Below are positions 11,027 through 22,852 of a stretch of 64,000 bases of DNA, piece after piece. The DNA is from Stratiolaelaps scimitus. Its lineage: Eukaryota; Arthropoda; Arachnida; Mesostigmata; Laelapidae. The notes under the pieces are model-generated. The model saw nothing but the letters and a program-made list of their open reading frames with translations, made no database searches and was not told where the DNA came from. Numbering within the stretch: position 1 is the stretch's first letter; every line of letters starts with the position of its first letter. The stretch lies in assembly GCA_019614645.1 (NCBI GenBank), contig JABWDB010000018.1, positions 558,001-622,000 of the forward strand, written 5' to 3'. The translations under genes and the position numbers were made by a program.

Positions 11027-13385
11027 TTACTATTGTTATTGTTGTTGCTTTCATCTGGACCTAAGGAGTTTTCAGCAAGTGGTGTTGTCAACTCAAGCAG
11101 GGTTGTACCATAGCACACGCCCTCATCAGTATTCACATCGCGGCTGGCACGGTTGCCCTGTTGTGCATTGAGGTAATAATGTCCGTCCAAACATATCAGC
11201 AAAGCTTAGCGAAACATTCTGCATTCAAGAACAGCATCTGGAAGGACAGCCTTGAGCATTTTACGTTGCGATTGTAAGGTACCAAGCATTTGTAAAGAAA
11301 AAACGCTCCTGTAATCATGTCCACCTGCACAGATGAACATTAAAAAATCTAGAAGAATCAATACATAAGTTTTATTTTTTATTTTTATGCAAACCCGACA
11401 AAAATTCGGTGAAATAAACGCGCTAGGTGGTGGCCCGCATCGATGCAGCTTAGAGACGGTTTGTTGATGTTGTGCTCTCGAAAATGTACGATTTCTCAGA
11501 AAGTCGGAGCGTTGCTCGGTAAATGACTAGTGTGTAGAAAATCGGGTGAAATTACAATATTAATCACTTGCGCTTAAATCATTTGACTTGAACCATTTCA
11601 TCCTCGTGGTTTCTCCGCAGCTGCCAATCGCACGCATTTCGGATCGATAACCGTGTTCCTTTGTAGATTTCTCGAGCCGGGGGTAAGCTGGAGTTCAGCG
11701 GCTGCAGCATCCAAGCTGAGCATCGAGAAGAACCTGTGATTGACAGCGACTCCGTCCAACCGGTCATATTCGCCAGCGAGATGGAGAAAGATCATTTGAG
11801 ATCGAAGCGAAACGAGGCCGTCCGATTGTCCCCCGATTTTGATTTCCGATCGTCGCCATTTCTGATGTGCCGCTCCGACCGATCTGGAACAAATGGATCG
11901 TCGAGAAAAAAAAAAGCAGCATTTGATTCAATAGCTTGGCGCATATCTGCCCGGAGGAAGTGCTGAACTGTCATCGGATAAACGATTTCGACGGTTTTTG
12001 CCAATTCTCAGTTACCACTCAGCGATTCAAATGGGAGCTTGAGATGCGTTTTCTTTTTCGTTTCAGTTCTATAATTTGTGGAAGGGCTAAGGTTAATCAG
12101 ACGCAACGGAGACTTGACAGATGTTGGAATCGAGCTCGTTCAATAGTTCGGACCGCCCTTGCGCTGCTGGTAACACAGTGGCGCAATACTCAATAGGGGG
12201 GATCGTTACGAAATACGCGCAATAACGGGTACTAACGGGTGTGCTGAATCCATCGATTTGCGAACCTGGGTAAAACTACGGATTTTCGGCGGGAGGCGAT
12301 TGCGCATAAAAGCGTCTTTCTTCGAATGTTATTGCAGTGCAAGAAGTCAAGCGAAACGCTTCTCACCTAAGGTCGCGTGGGTACTCAATGCGTTTGGTGG
12401 TAAATAATGCCGTTACTGTGTCATCTTAACGCATACTAAGGGAACGAAGGTTCACTGGAAGTACCAAAGGTCAGTAGCTCTACTTCGCTGGGAAGCGAAT
12501 ATAATTCGTCGGGGCAATCTCGTTTCACAAAGGATAGTTTGATTAGAAACGAAATTTCTCCATTGGGAAGGTCGGCGTGTGGAACGTGGCATCGGATAGA
12601 AAGGACTATTTTTAGCTTTGATAGCTAACACCATGATATTTGATCTCTCCATTCGTCATGTTGTGGGGAAAAATCTTCTGCCCGAAAGCCGAATGTATGA
12701 GATAGATTTAGCCTGATTGACATGGGAGCTGAGTCACGCCAACAGATTTTTATTTTATGTAGGTACTTATCCGAATGTTTGCAATCGTCACGAGTGCCGC
12801 CCTTAGTCTCATGAATAAAAAAAAAAGCCAATGTTCCTTTGATTTGTAGCCGAGAGGTCAATCTCGCAGTGCCCAGGGACATAGCTGGAAGGCATAGACC
12901 GGTAGTGGGATATGTTCCGGGTCAAAAGTCAAAATCCTGCCGTGGTTTTTTCGAGGTATACATAGATTCTCCTGTTGACAATTCCCGTACACCCTTCGTG
13001 ACAACATATTTGCCTTTAGACCAACAGTTCAACATTGGCTGGAAAAGCAACTAGAGTTGGATCAACTCGCAGTGGATTTGACATTCGGAAATCAACACCG
13101 AGCGGAACCTTAAATGGCCTCGAGCTGTCCTGCTGTAAGGTCACCCCGGCCCGCGTTATCGTGCTAGGACCGTAGCGTCTCGGCGATCGTTCGGTTTTAA
13201 CAAATGGCACCAATGATTAATGTTCATTTAGGCTTTATGTAATTAGTTTGCTCCACGTTGTTGTTATCGTTGTTGTTTTCCAGGTATATATGGGCTGCGA
13301 TTTTAGAATATTTTGGATATTTTGATAACCTTTGAGCTTTTCCTTTGATCTTGATTGTCGAAAATTTGCTCAACGAGTTTGAGTG
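11027..13385. other. Non-coding stretch
   Basis: No recognised gene. Several short frames overlap on both strands around 11579-12004 without a known domain. GTT-rich simple sequence lies at about 11018-11045 and 13255-13280. Confidence 0.45.
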
Positions 13386-13418
13386 AATGCATAAAACCCG
13401 TTTGGGGTTTTATGCATT
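13386..13418. other. Perfect 14-bp hairpin
   Basis: AATGCATAAAACCC (13386-13399), a five-base loop, then the exact complement GGGTTTTATGCATT (13405-13418). It is followed by further copies of the arm core (GCATTGG repeats to about 13465). It could form a stable hairpin in DNA or RNA. Confidence 0.9.
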
Positions 13419-13469
13419 GGTTCGAGGAATGCATTGGAATTGCATTGGTTTTATGCATTGGAATGGTCG

Positions 13470-16400
13470 AGGGAACTCCAACTTTTATCAATTTTTATTC
13501 GTAATAAATATCTATCGTCGTTATGGCTATATATTATAATCGTTATGTTTTAACAGTATCCGTTTTATAGTGAAATTGGTATGAATACCCGTACGCCCTC
13601 TCTACGTCTCTCTAATCTCTTGTTGATTGTGAATACCTGGAAATAGGACACATTAGGTTGTTGTTGTTGTCGTTGTTGTTGCCTGTTAGCCATCAGCTTA
13701 AGCTCGTGTTAAAAAAGCTGATTAGGAATTGATTCATCTTGCGCAACGGACAGCACTATGCCAACGAATATTTTAGTTGGATATTCCATCTGCGTAATAT
13801 CTAATTCCCCCGACGAAATACGCTACGCTAGTTACGTCTGGTGCTTAATCATCCGTGTTGTTGTTGCTGCTGCCATTTGCTGAGATAAGCAAAATATGAA
13901 ATTCGAACCTAGCCGAAACGGGTATTAACGACGGTACTATCACGGCTGCAAAGCGCACTCCAAGCAGAATCGATATAGTACTGTATTGTATTACGGATCG
14001 ATGACCTCGTATTAATAGTTCAACGTCCGCAGTAATTGATGTTGAGGCAGACACATCCAGATGGCGGGATAGTAGATCCAATCTCAACACGACTCAACAT
14101 TTCTAAGCATCGTCTGTTCATCAGCTACCTCCGAGGCACTCTCCCATTCAATGAATCCCTGAGAAATGACGAATTTCTCCCGCTCTGCTCAATCCGACCG
14201 GGAATGTTTGCCCATCGATCTCGGTGGAGAAGACAGCGGGTCAGTCATATCAGGCTATTATTGCTTGTCTTCGATATTATTACCTTGTTATCGGCTCGTG
14301 GACATGTAGCGGTTTAATCGGTGGGAGTGTGTTTATTCACCTGAAATTACAAGTGGGTGTACTTCGGTAGCGGGGGCAGACTAGATTGGGCCTAAAATTC
14401 CAATTGGTCTCAGATTGACGCGATTCATTAGGAAACGGCACGTAAGCTAACACGTATTTTTGCTTCGCTCATATTTTTCGTTAATCAATGCTTCATTTTA
14501 CAGATATGGTATCCATGGTTCGAACAGATTCGGAACATCGAATCTAAGCGGAGCCTATCTCAATGGACATTACTCCGCAGAGAAGAAATCGGCTGACAGC
14601 TTTGGGCGGTCTATCTCAAATCTGAAAAAATTCAAACACTATTGTATATACATGTATATATATATATATTTTTTGTATGGTAAGTGCTTTTTAATGAACC
14701 TCTCGTGTTTTCTTCTAGTTATCAGATGTTACGATCTCCATTTTTGCATACTCTGTGTGACAGAACGGGGTAGATGGGTGTCTGAACGACTTAGGCACAT
14801 CATAGGCACTTGTATCTACATAGGCACTTGTATTTCCGAACCATATATATACATATATATGTCTATATATCTAGTAGCGTATACGCACATTGTTTCAAGG
14901 TGACTCCAACCAATTGAGGCCACGCAACGAAAAAATGGAGAGGCATTATGATTCACTTTGAAAAACGATTTTTTTTTACACCAGATACTTTTACCTGTCC
15001 ATCTCATAGGGTCACGTTGCCTCATTTTAATGTCGCGAATCGCGTCTATAAGTGCTGCAAGGGACTTTGCGCTGCCCTCATTCACTGTTTCAGTTTATCG
15101 GTTCAAAATATAAATACGAGGTAACATATAGCTAGAATCCCTCATCGTTTATAGGGTCGGTGGCTCGAGGCTAAGGCAAAGACGACATCATCCGCGAGAA
15201 CTGTCTACAGTAGCGCATCGTTCAGTATTTCGACAGCTTGGTGAGCTGTTCGCCGCCTTTGTAGATTGAGGGCCGTCGGGCGTCCCTGCCGACGTGACTC
15301 CCCTATTGAAGTAGGTAACACGGCGTCGCTTTCCTGTTGCAGCGACGTGTGGCACTGCATAGTACTTTGTCGCACATTCGGTCGCACAAAAATCAGCCTA
15401 CAATAAGCACGCTGAAAAAATACCCGCTGTTTTCTACGAGGGGCAGCGTTTGTATGATGAGAAATACGTGTGTGATCATATTTGGCACATCTGTGTCCAT
15501 GGACACCCTCGTGGCGTTAGTAGTTCAACAGATGACGAGAACTATTCATTGGGTGCAATTGGTGACAATCAGATGAAGACACGAGAGTATACATTGTCTA
15601 TCGTTCATTGTAGCTTCTGGCGCGAGCTATCCGCCACAAATCGACGCTAAATGCAATATCTGATCTCGCAACGATAACATCTGGGATAACGGCTACTGAA
15701 TCAACGCACACTTAGCTAGCTGCTCATCACTGCCATGAAATTGATCACTTGTTAATTACGGAAGCTCCTTGTTACCTCCGACCCAATTGTTGGTGATTTC
15801 TTTCATAGTATTATATTCGGTTTTAATATATACAACAATTAGTAACCAACTCGTTGAGCTTTTTCCCAAAAGTTGATTGCGTTCGTCTGAAAGCGGTTTC
15901 AGTCATTACTACACAAAACGTACCGTCAATAGGACCAACTGTTTTACGGTTTGCTGTCTCCTAAAATCTCGTTGGGCATCTGATCGGAGTGAAACGTCTT
16001 CAGTATAATCGTCTCGTATTTTATATGTTTGAATTTCCTCCTTGTTTGTTTTCTAAATTTGTGACGAATCTGCAATCTATGTTCACAACCATCAATTCCT
16101 TTCGATTAATTCCACTAAAGTAATTTCCTTAATCTATTCTCTCTAAAATTACGTTTTTAAGAAACTAATAAGCGTTCAGAGATTCACCCCGTCACTCCAT
16201 GATCCCAAAGCGAGGGACAGGATTTTACTCGAACGAAATCATTGTTTCAGCGGGAACGAATTCTGACTCGAAGATGTGTACGGACCGAGAAGAAAACACG
16301 CTACCGGACCTTGAGAAACCTTAAGTCCCTACTCTATGAAATATCTTCTTCCTGTCTAAACACAGACACTCAGAGTCATTGAGTTGCTTGAAATAGCTAG

Positions 16401-17740
16401 ACAAGCTAGAATCGTAACCCTCATTAGAGCTCGGACACATGCGTGTCTTCTACTCGCGAAACATTTTCTAATGTTGCATTTCACTAAACATTTTTTCGAG
16501 TGTTTCACATTTCATTTAGAGCATACGTATCAGACAAAGCAGTGTCCAGTCCCAATAAACAAACAGTTCCTGTTGTATTTCCCAACAAAAGAGAAAAATA
16601 ATCAATTTCCTCTAACGAAGGAACATGGGACAGAGGTTCGATGTGAGACAAAAATGAGCCGAGAGAGGTGAGGTGAGGGGTCTCTAATGCCGGTTGTACC
16701 ATGTTTGCTGGTCGCGGCGGCGCACCCTCGTCTTAAGTCTCGGACAGGCTGCTCCCAATTAGTAGTTAAATCTTCTTTCAGTTTTCTCCCTCAAACTTTT
16801 CTAGACGTGGCGTCTAGGCACCGCTCATTTTCTTGGGGTCCCCAAGGACCATTCCTTTGCCGTAGCGTTGCTGCTATCTAGACTCATAAATCTCCCACGA
16901 AATGCCTCTCGCGGTGGGTAGCCAGCCTATAGTGAGCGCGCGAGTTTTCAAAAGTATCTCTCAAAGTCTTGTCATGTTTTTTGCGATTCGCTATAACGAT
17001 CGACGCGCTGAGTTCCTCTGTGCCTGAACGTTTGTGTTTTGTGTGACACGATGCGATATGGTAATTGGCTTGTCCACTTGTTACTATCGATTGGCCTTTT
17101 ACAGACTGTGCAGCCCACTTGGACACTTATAGCGGAAAGATCGACTGAACTAATTCCTGCTTGTCAGACGAATGGACCAGTTACCAGCTACGCAACTTAG
17201 TATCGTCTCGTTAACGGTACCGGTGCGTATGTGTGTGCGGGGGATTTTTCTCACGGCTCACCCTCAGCTGGCTTTCCATGGCAGAAAGGCCTCGGTACCA
17301 TTGTTGTGCAGCAGCATTGCCGCAAGAACCTATCATTGTCGGTCGTACTGGACATAGGCTCAACAGACCTGTGTGATGGCATGGCACTGTTTAGTGAAAA
17401 ACCACGAATTCTAGGGGTACAACCTGCGAACACAAACCGTGGTGTTGTTCGTGGTCCGGACGAGTACACTAAGCGAAAATGTCACGTAAGACCTTAAAAC
17501 CTTGTGCACTTGGAGTTTGAATCATGGTTTAATTTTAACATCGGTTTGACAAGTCAATCAAAGTAAAGCATATTTTTCTGTTTTTGCATTAATCACGGAT
17601 GCATACTTCGGTGAGACTGCTATCCTATATATCCTTTAATTAGATAGAGCTTTCGTCTTTATGCATAATAAGCATAACAATACGATTGTAGGCTATATAC
17701 TGTCAGGCTATGTAGTAGTATCAGAAGAGTGTCACGGCCC
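13470..17740. other. Non-coding stretch
   Basis: No recognised gene or transposon protein. It holds AT runs near 14648-14668 and 14845-14870, and GTT-rich simple sequence near 13660-13680. Short frames at 14036, 14460 and 16384 show no known domain. Confidence 0.45.
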
Positions 17741-17745
17741 GGTGG

Positions 17746-17910
17746 CCAGGTGGTGCATTTGTGTACTCGTTGCAATCGGAGGAGGCACGTAGGTGCACGG
17801 GCTCGGTGCCCACCGGTGCACATTAGCATTCAAAGGCGTCCGTCTTACGAAGCAAAGCGAAAGCGGTGCCGCGGACGTTTGATGTTGGCTGTGAGATAGC
17901 CCGGAAACGT
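17746..17910 (+). mobile_element. Second SINE-like family, copy 2
   Basis: This is the partner of the copy at 8516-8675. It has the head block GGTGGCCAGGTGGTGC (A-box-like), the B-box position GGGCTCGGTGCCC, then GTGCACATTAGCATT, GTCCGTCTTACGAAGC, GCGAAAGC and GGAAACGT. The two copies are diverged, so the family is not recent. Both lie on the plus strand. Confidence 0.6.
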
Positions 17911-19626
17911 CAAAGACTATACTATACTGTGATTTCGTACTCACTCTGAGTAACGAGGGAAGAAATTGCTGTAGGAGACATCTACAAACGAATATCCATC
18001 CAATCACCAATGCTGTACTTTAACTGTTGGTTAATTCAGAACCCTAATTCCACATAGGGAAAATAGTTAATTTCGTGTCAAGTGTTTTTTTGAACACACG
18101 AGACTTAGCGAAGCAGTAAAATGGAAAAAATCACCGCGGCATTCAGGGAATTCTGTCGGCAGAGCTGGAGCTGTGCTCAGTTCACTTTGATATAAGCCCG
18201 CTAGCGTCCTGGGGTGGTTGGCAAGCGAACTCGAAGGATCAGAACAGTCTTCGAGAATTGTTTGTTAGTAACAGGGGAAGGAAGGCCGCAGACATTTGGG
18301 CCTGTAAAAGTTTTGTCCTTCAATTTGTGCTAGGTTCCCAAGTTAAGCACAGCGTTACGCGAGGGGACTCCAAATCAATTCCTTTCTTCCTGTGTAATGA
18401 CGGACGAGTCACCCAAAACGCCTGAAACCACGGCCGGCATGTCGGACGATGCCTGTCGCTTCAATCTCTAGATATGCTTATATACGTATGTCATGACGGA
18501 TAACATGCAATTGCGACAAGTCATTTACTTCACCGGGGTATCTTTTATCGTAATGACGAGACATCTTCCTCGATCAAAGCCGTACTACAATGTTGTAATG
18601 CTGATTGTATTTACAAATGCACACTATATTTGGACTTCTGCGGCGCCGACAAATGATGCTATGTTTACATAAATATGTCCCTAATGAAAGCAGGTGATTC
18701 AAGGGCGGAACTGAGATTTGAAGAAACGTGATTTTTCAAAATTCGTTTCTCACATAGTCATGAACGAATCACCTAATTTCATGAACGCGATAGTATGAAC
18801 TGTCCTCATAAACACGGGCTACAACACATGTCGAAATTCACCAAATGGATTTGTTTTCAGCGTGTGGGATCTTAACATGGAATATTCTTACAACTCTGGA
18901 ACAACAACAAGGAATATTCTTAATGGTAAATGTGTAACTGCGAGGTAAACTGACATATAGTGAACTAGAATCTTTCAAAAGCATCACTCAGTCTTAGAGG
19001 AGGACCGAATCCTGGATCTCCTCAATGTCAGCTCGAGATGTAGCCAAAATCTAATCATAAACAAATTATACTAAGCACCTGTGTGCAAAATTTCCAGGCA
19101 GACTCTCAGCCAACATTTAACGTCTACGGTACCATGCATCTACGTGTCTCCTACAATTGCAAAGCGCACCTTTAGTCAAGTGATATATGTGTGACTAAAT
19201 GCTTAGCTAATAAAGCGTACAATTTCATTTTCGCGTAAGAACAGCCAGGCTGCGATACCACATAGAGCAAGAACTGCATACTGCTTCCGGGGGGATCAGG
19301 ATTTTAGACTAACGAAGAAATTTATTTTTATGAGGTGTCTATGTCTCTCTCTCTCTGTCTCTCTCCCCTCTCTATGCTTTAATTAAATGGTCCCAGGGGA
19401 GAAGTCAATCAACGAAACGAAACCACTTAAAAACTGGCCGACTCGAGATTACACCATAACGAAGTAATCTCGTCTTGAAACTTCGTTTTGTCCAAACCTG
19501 ACTTTTTTTCCTAAACTGATATGCCTTTCACCACAATATTCGTTTATGAGTAGTGATATATTATTAGAAGTGATAAATGCATTCGATGTTTAATGAAAAA
19601 ACGCATTTGAATCGAACAACGACATT
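17911..19626. other. Non-coding, AT-rich stretch
   Basis: No reading frame of note. It contains a CT-rich simple run near 19345-19372 and a 9-bp perfect inverted repeat CGAGATTAC / GTAATCTCG at 19444-19472. Confidence 0.5.
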
Positions 19627-19639
19627 ACAATACAATACA

Positions 19640-19705
19640 ATACAAACTGCTGTTTATTGACGGAACTGCAACATACATTGCTTGAGTTCTCGTAAAAAAT
19701 AATAG
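19640..19705 (-). other. LINE 3' end shared with the SINE tails
   Basis: Read on the minus strand, this segment contains GAGAACTCAAGCAATGTAT, then GCAGTTCCGTCAATAAAC, just before the TTGTA repeat. The SINE at 32509-32638 has GAGAACTTAAGCATTGTAT and GCAGTTCCTTTAATAAAT in the same place. The SINE tail at 47129-47214 even shares TTCCGT and AATAAAC. In stringent LINEs the reverse transcriptase recognises this end of the RNA. Confidence 0.8.
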
Positions 19706-19850
19706 GTAAAAGGTGTAAAATATCACACTGCAACAGACGAAGTTACAATTGACAACATATTATATCAACGCATACATAGGGGCAAATACATTGACACGAT
19801 TCCTCTTCCATCATAGTCACAAAAATCAACGTTATACGTAATTTTACATG

Positions 19851-22850
19851 TCAAACACAGTGATCACTAACCCTAAAAATTTTCTTAACTTCGTGGACAA
19901 ACTTCTTTGCTGAGGTGAGGGATCGAATCTCACTCGGGAGAGAGCCCCATACCTCCGGTAGGCGGTGAGCCAGAGCATGGCGACTTGACTCTTTGGTGGT
20001 GAATGGTCTCACGAATACCGTTGCCCGACGGGCCGTTCGCTTTTCCATAGCAGAGATGCAGAAAGAGATGTCACCAGGAATTTTTCCTCTTACTATTTTG
20101 AAGGCAAGAAAGGCAGTCTGAACCTTGCTGATTCCACGGAGGCGAAGAAGCTCAGCATTATCTAAAATATCTGTAACGGAAGCACTGCGACGCCGATCGA
20201 AGATGGCCCTAAGTGCGTCGTTCTGAATGATTTCTCCTTTGCGCAGCGTTCCCTGAAAGCTCCCACCCCAGATTGTGATTCCATAGGAAAGCAGAGGAAT
20301 GAGTAACATCCTATACACCAGCAGTAATCCCTCAGTAGGTACTCCAAGTTCTCTCAGGCGGCGCAGTGAGGCAATCACCGCATAACATTTTGGAGTAATA
20401 GTCCGTAGGTGTTCGTGCCATCTGAGTGTGTCTTGGAGAACAAGACCCAAACATTTGACAGAGGAAGACACCGTAACCGACGAATTGCATAATTCCACTG
20501 ATTGGATATGAGTCGTCCTTTGTGGCGAGCGAAAGAGGACGATACCCGTTTTGCTAGCGTTTATGACCAGACCAAATTTCTCGAAAATTTTAATCACAGC
20601 TTCAACCTTGGGCATCACTCTATGAACATCATCTTGTATGGAGGAAGGGGAGATTCTGAAAAGGAGCGACGTGTCATCTGCGTATGCAATGGTTTTACAA
20701 AATTTGCCGGCTGATATTTCTAACAAGATGAAGTTCATTAGGATAATAAACATATAGGGCCCTAGAATAGAGCCTTGCGGCGCGCCGATGTCGACTGTCC
20801 TCCAGGTTGATTCCACGTTTTCGACCTTCACCGCCTGTTGTCTCCCAGTCAGGTATGAACGAAACCAAGAAACAACCAAGCTGCTGCAGCCAAGATGGTC
20901 AAGTATTTGTAGAAAGAACGAGTGGTGTAAGCAGTTGAAAGCGGCTGACACATCAAGAAAGACTCCCAAACATAGTTGATTGTTCTCAATAGAATCGGTT
21001 ATCTCCTGCAATAGGTGTGCTAGCGCCAATTCGGTAGACCTACCATTGCGAAAACCATACTGACAGGGCGAGAAAAAGTTTTTCGAGTTGAGATATCGGT
21101 CTAATCTAACCAGAATAATCTTCTCCATTACTTTCGATAGGAAATCTACCAAGGATATTGGTCGATAATTAGTTGGCAACTTACGGTCACCCTTATTTTT
21201 AAACAACGGGATAATTCTAGCTTCTTTTAGTCTACTTGGGAAGGAGCCTGACCTTATCGAGAGATTGATGATGTGCGTTAAAGGAGGAGCGACCACGGTC
21301 GACGCTATCGCAAGCAATTTGGTTGGAATCCCCGTGACACCGACACTCCATGAAGCCTTAGTTGAACCCAGGGCCCGTTCAACTTCAGACACAGCAACGT
21401 CCGCCAGTTCGAACGTTTGTGTTTCAGCATGCCAAAGCGATTCCAGTTCAGGCCGAATATCGGCATCAAGATGCAGCGAGGATATCGTCTTAGATCCAAC
21501 CGTCGCAAAATGGAGGTTCAGTTCATCAGCAACATCGTGAGGAGCAGAAACCGGACCAGAGCGGCCCTCCAAGGTAGCTGGAAGCTCAGCTCTACTTGCA
21601 GCTCTTCCACACGAGACGTTGATGAACTTCCACAATTGACGACTTTTGGCCTGCAAAGATCTAAACCGAGACTTGTAGAAAGACGCTCGAGCCCGCTTTA
21701 CCTCGCGCATGTATCTCTGACGACTGATGCAATACGCCGCCTTAGACTCGGGGGAGACCACTTTTAAGTGCCAACGGTATAGTTTGTTGACATTCTGACG
21801 TAGACGACGGAGACGGGCCGAGAACCTGAACCTGTCATGCCCCTGCGGAGAGGCAAGCTCAACAGTTGAAAAGCACTCCTCATAAGCCCGGCACAGTATA
21901 GCACTGAACGCATCGAAGCCAGTATCTACATCCTCTGCATCAATGACCCTAAGCCAGGACAGGCGGCCTACTTGATCTATAAATTCCGCAATAGCATCCT
22001 TGTCATGCTTCCTGACCATTACCGGGGTAACGAGTTCTCTCGGACCAGAGGAGAGTCTACCAGTTATAAACACTGCAACCGGATAGTGATCCGAAAACAT
22101 AGGAGTGCACCAGACAACTGGAGAGATTACCATAAACTCCTCGCAGTGACCAATCGCAATATGGTCAATGCACGTTCCAGATGCTGGACGAGTCACTTTG
22201 TCAATGATATGAGAAATATTTCTGGATGCAAAGAACATTGAGTATTGCTCACTGCAGGAGTCAGCCAGCAAGTTGACATTAGAATCCCCCATGATAATGC
22301 ACGGCAAAATTCGGTCTTCAGGAAGGATGTCTTCCAGTAGGTCAAGTAAGGTATCTCTGTGGGAGTAGTGACTGGAGTAAAACCCAATGATGAAGCCCTC
22401 AAACCCCTGTTTCCTGATGTGAACCTGGACTACCTGGACATTACCATCACCGCTACTTTTGGCCTTCGAGGTTAAGATACTGCAATCTGAGCGTACATAA
22501 ATTCCTACACCACCACCCTGTTTGTTTATCTCTCGACCCGATCCAATGAAGGTAAAACCGGGGATTCCATAGCCACCATAGTCAGCCATCTTTAACCATG
22601 TCTCACTCACCACAACTGCGTCCAAACCAGTGCCCTCTCCCTCAAGGAGGTCTGCTAACGTCTCAAGTTGCCCCGGCTTTTTTAGTCCCCCTGTCCCAGC
22701 ATTGAAGTGAAGAGCCGCGAAGTTACTTTTGAAGACATGCGTTTTTTTGCCATTAAAACCTGGAGTTTTAAACTCTGGCACCCCACACCACAACTGGCAC
22801 TTCTTAATACTACAACTCTGAGTCAGACGAATGTCATTAAAATTATCCAT
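19851..22850 (-). CDS. LINE ORF2: APE endonuclease and reverse transcriptase, intact
   Basis: The ORF has 999 codons and begins with ATG two bases after the ORF1 stop, which suggests coupled reinitiation. The N-terminal APE-like endonuclease, which nicks the target, shows an Asn near residue 50, SETWL (82-86), MGDSN (187-191), IDHI (228-231) and SDHYPV (253-258). The RT, which copies element RNA onto the nick, shows NYRPISL (561-567), QYGFRNGRSTE (597-607), FLDVSAAF (631-638), GAPQGSILGP (689-698) and the catalytic YADD (723-726). A C-terminal region follows. No RNase H domain is visible. All catalytic motifs are present and there are no internal stops, so the protein could be functional. Length and motif order fit Jockey/CR1-type ORF2. 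Confidence 0.93.
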   Translation of the reverse strand: MDNFNDIRLTQSCSIKKCQLWCGVPEFKTPGFNGKKTHVFKSNFAALHFNAGTGGLKKPGQLETLADLLEGEGTGLDAVVVSETWLKMADYGGYGIPGFTFIGSGREINKQGGGVGIYVRSDCSILTSKAKSSGDGNVQVVQVHIRKQGFEGFIIGFYSSHYSHRDTLLDLLEDILPEDRILPCIIMGDSNVNLLADSCSEQYSMFFASRNISHIIDKVTRPASGTCIDHIAIGHCEEFMVISPVVWCTPMFSDHYPVAVFITGRLSSGPRELVTPVMVRKHDKDAIAEFIDQVGRLSWLRVIDAEDVDTGFDAFSAILCRAYEECFSTVELASPQGHDRFRFSARLRRLRQNVNKLYRWHLKVVSPESKAAYCISRQRYMREVKRARASFYKSRFRSLQAKSRQLWKFINVSCGRAASRAELPATLEGRSGPVSAPHDVADELNLHFATVGSKTISSLHLDADIRPELESLWHAETQTFELADVAVSEVERALGSTKASWSVGVTGIPTKLLAIASTVVAPPLTHIINLSIRSGSFPSRLKEARIIPLFKNKGDRKLPTNYRPISLVDFLSKVMEKIILVRLDRYLNSKNFFSPCQYGFRNGRSTELALAHLLQEITDSIENNQLCLGVFLDVSAAFNCLHHSFFLQILDHLGCSSLVVSWFRSYLTGRQQAVKVENVESTWRTVDIGAPQGSILGPYMFIILMNFILLEISAGKFCKTIAYADDTSLLFRISPSSIQDDVHRVMPKVEAVIKIFEKFGLVINASKTGIVLFRSPQRTTHIQSVELCNSSVTVSSSVKCLGLVLQDTLRWHEHLRTITPKCYAVIASLRRLRELGVPTEGLLLVYRMLLIPLLSYGITIWGGSFQGTLRKGEIIQNDALRAIFDRRRSASVTDILDNAELLRLRGISKVQTAFLAFKIVRGKIPGDISFCISAMEKRTARRATVFVRPFTTKESSRHALAHRLPEVWGSLPSEIRSLTSAKKFVHEVKKIFRVSDHCV

Positions 22851-22852
22851 AG

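Noticed and set aside
12845..12960. Possible tRNA-like head (TAGCCGAGAGGT)
   Set aside because: No convincing B box at the right distance.
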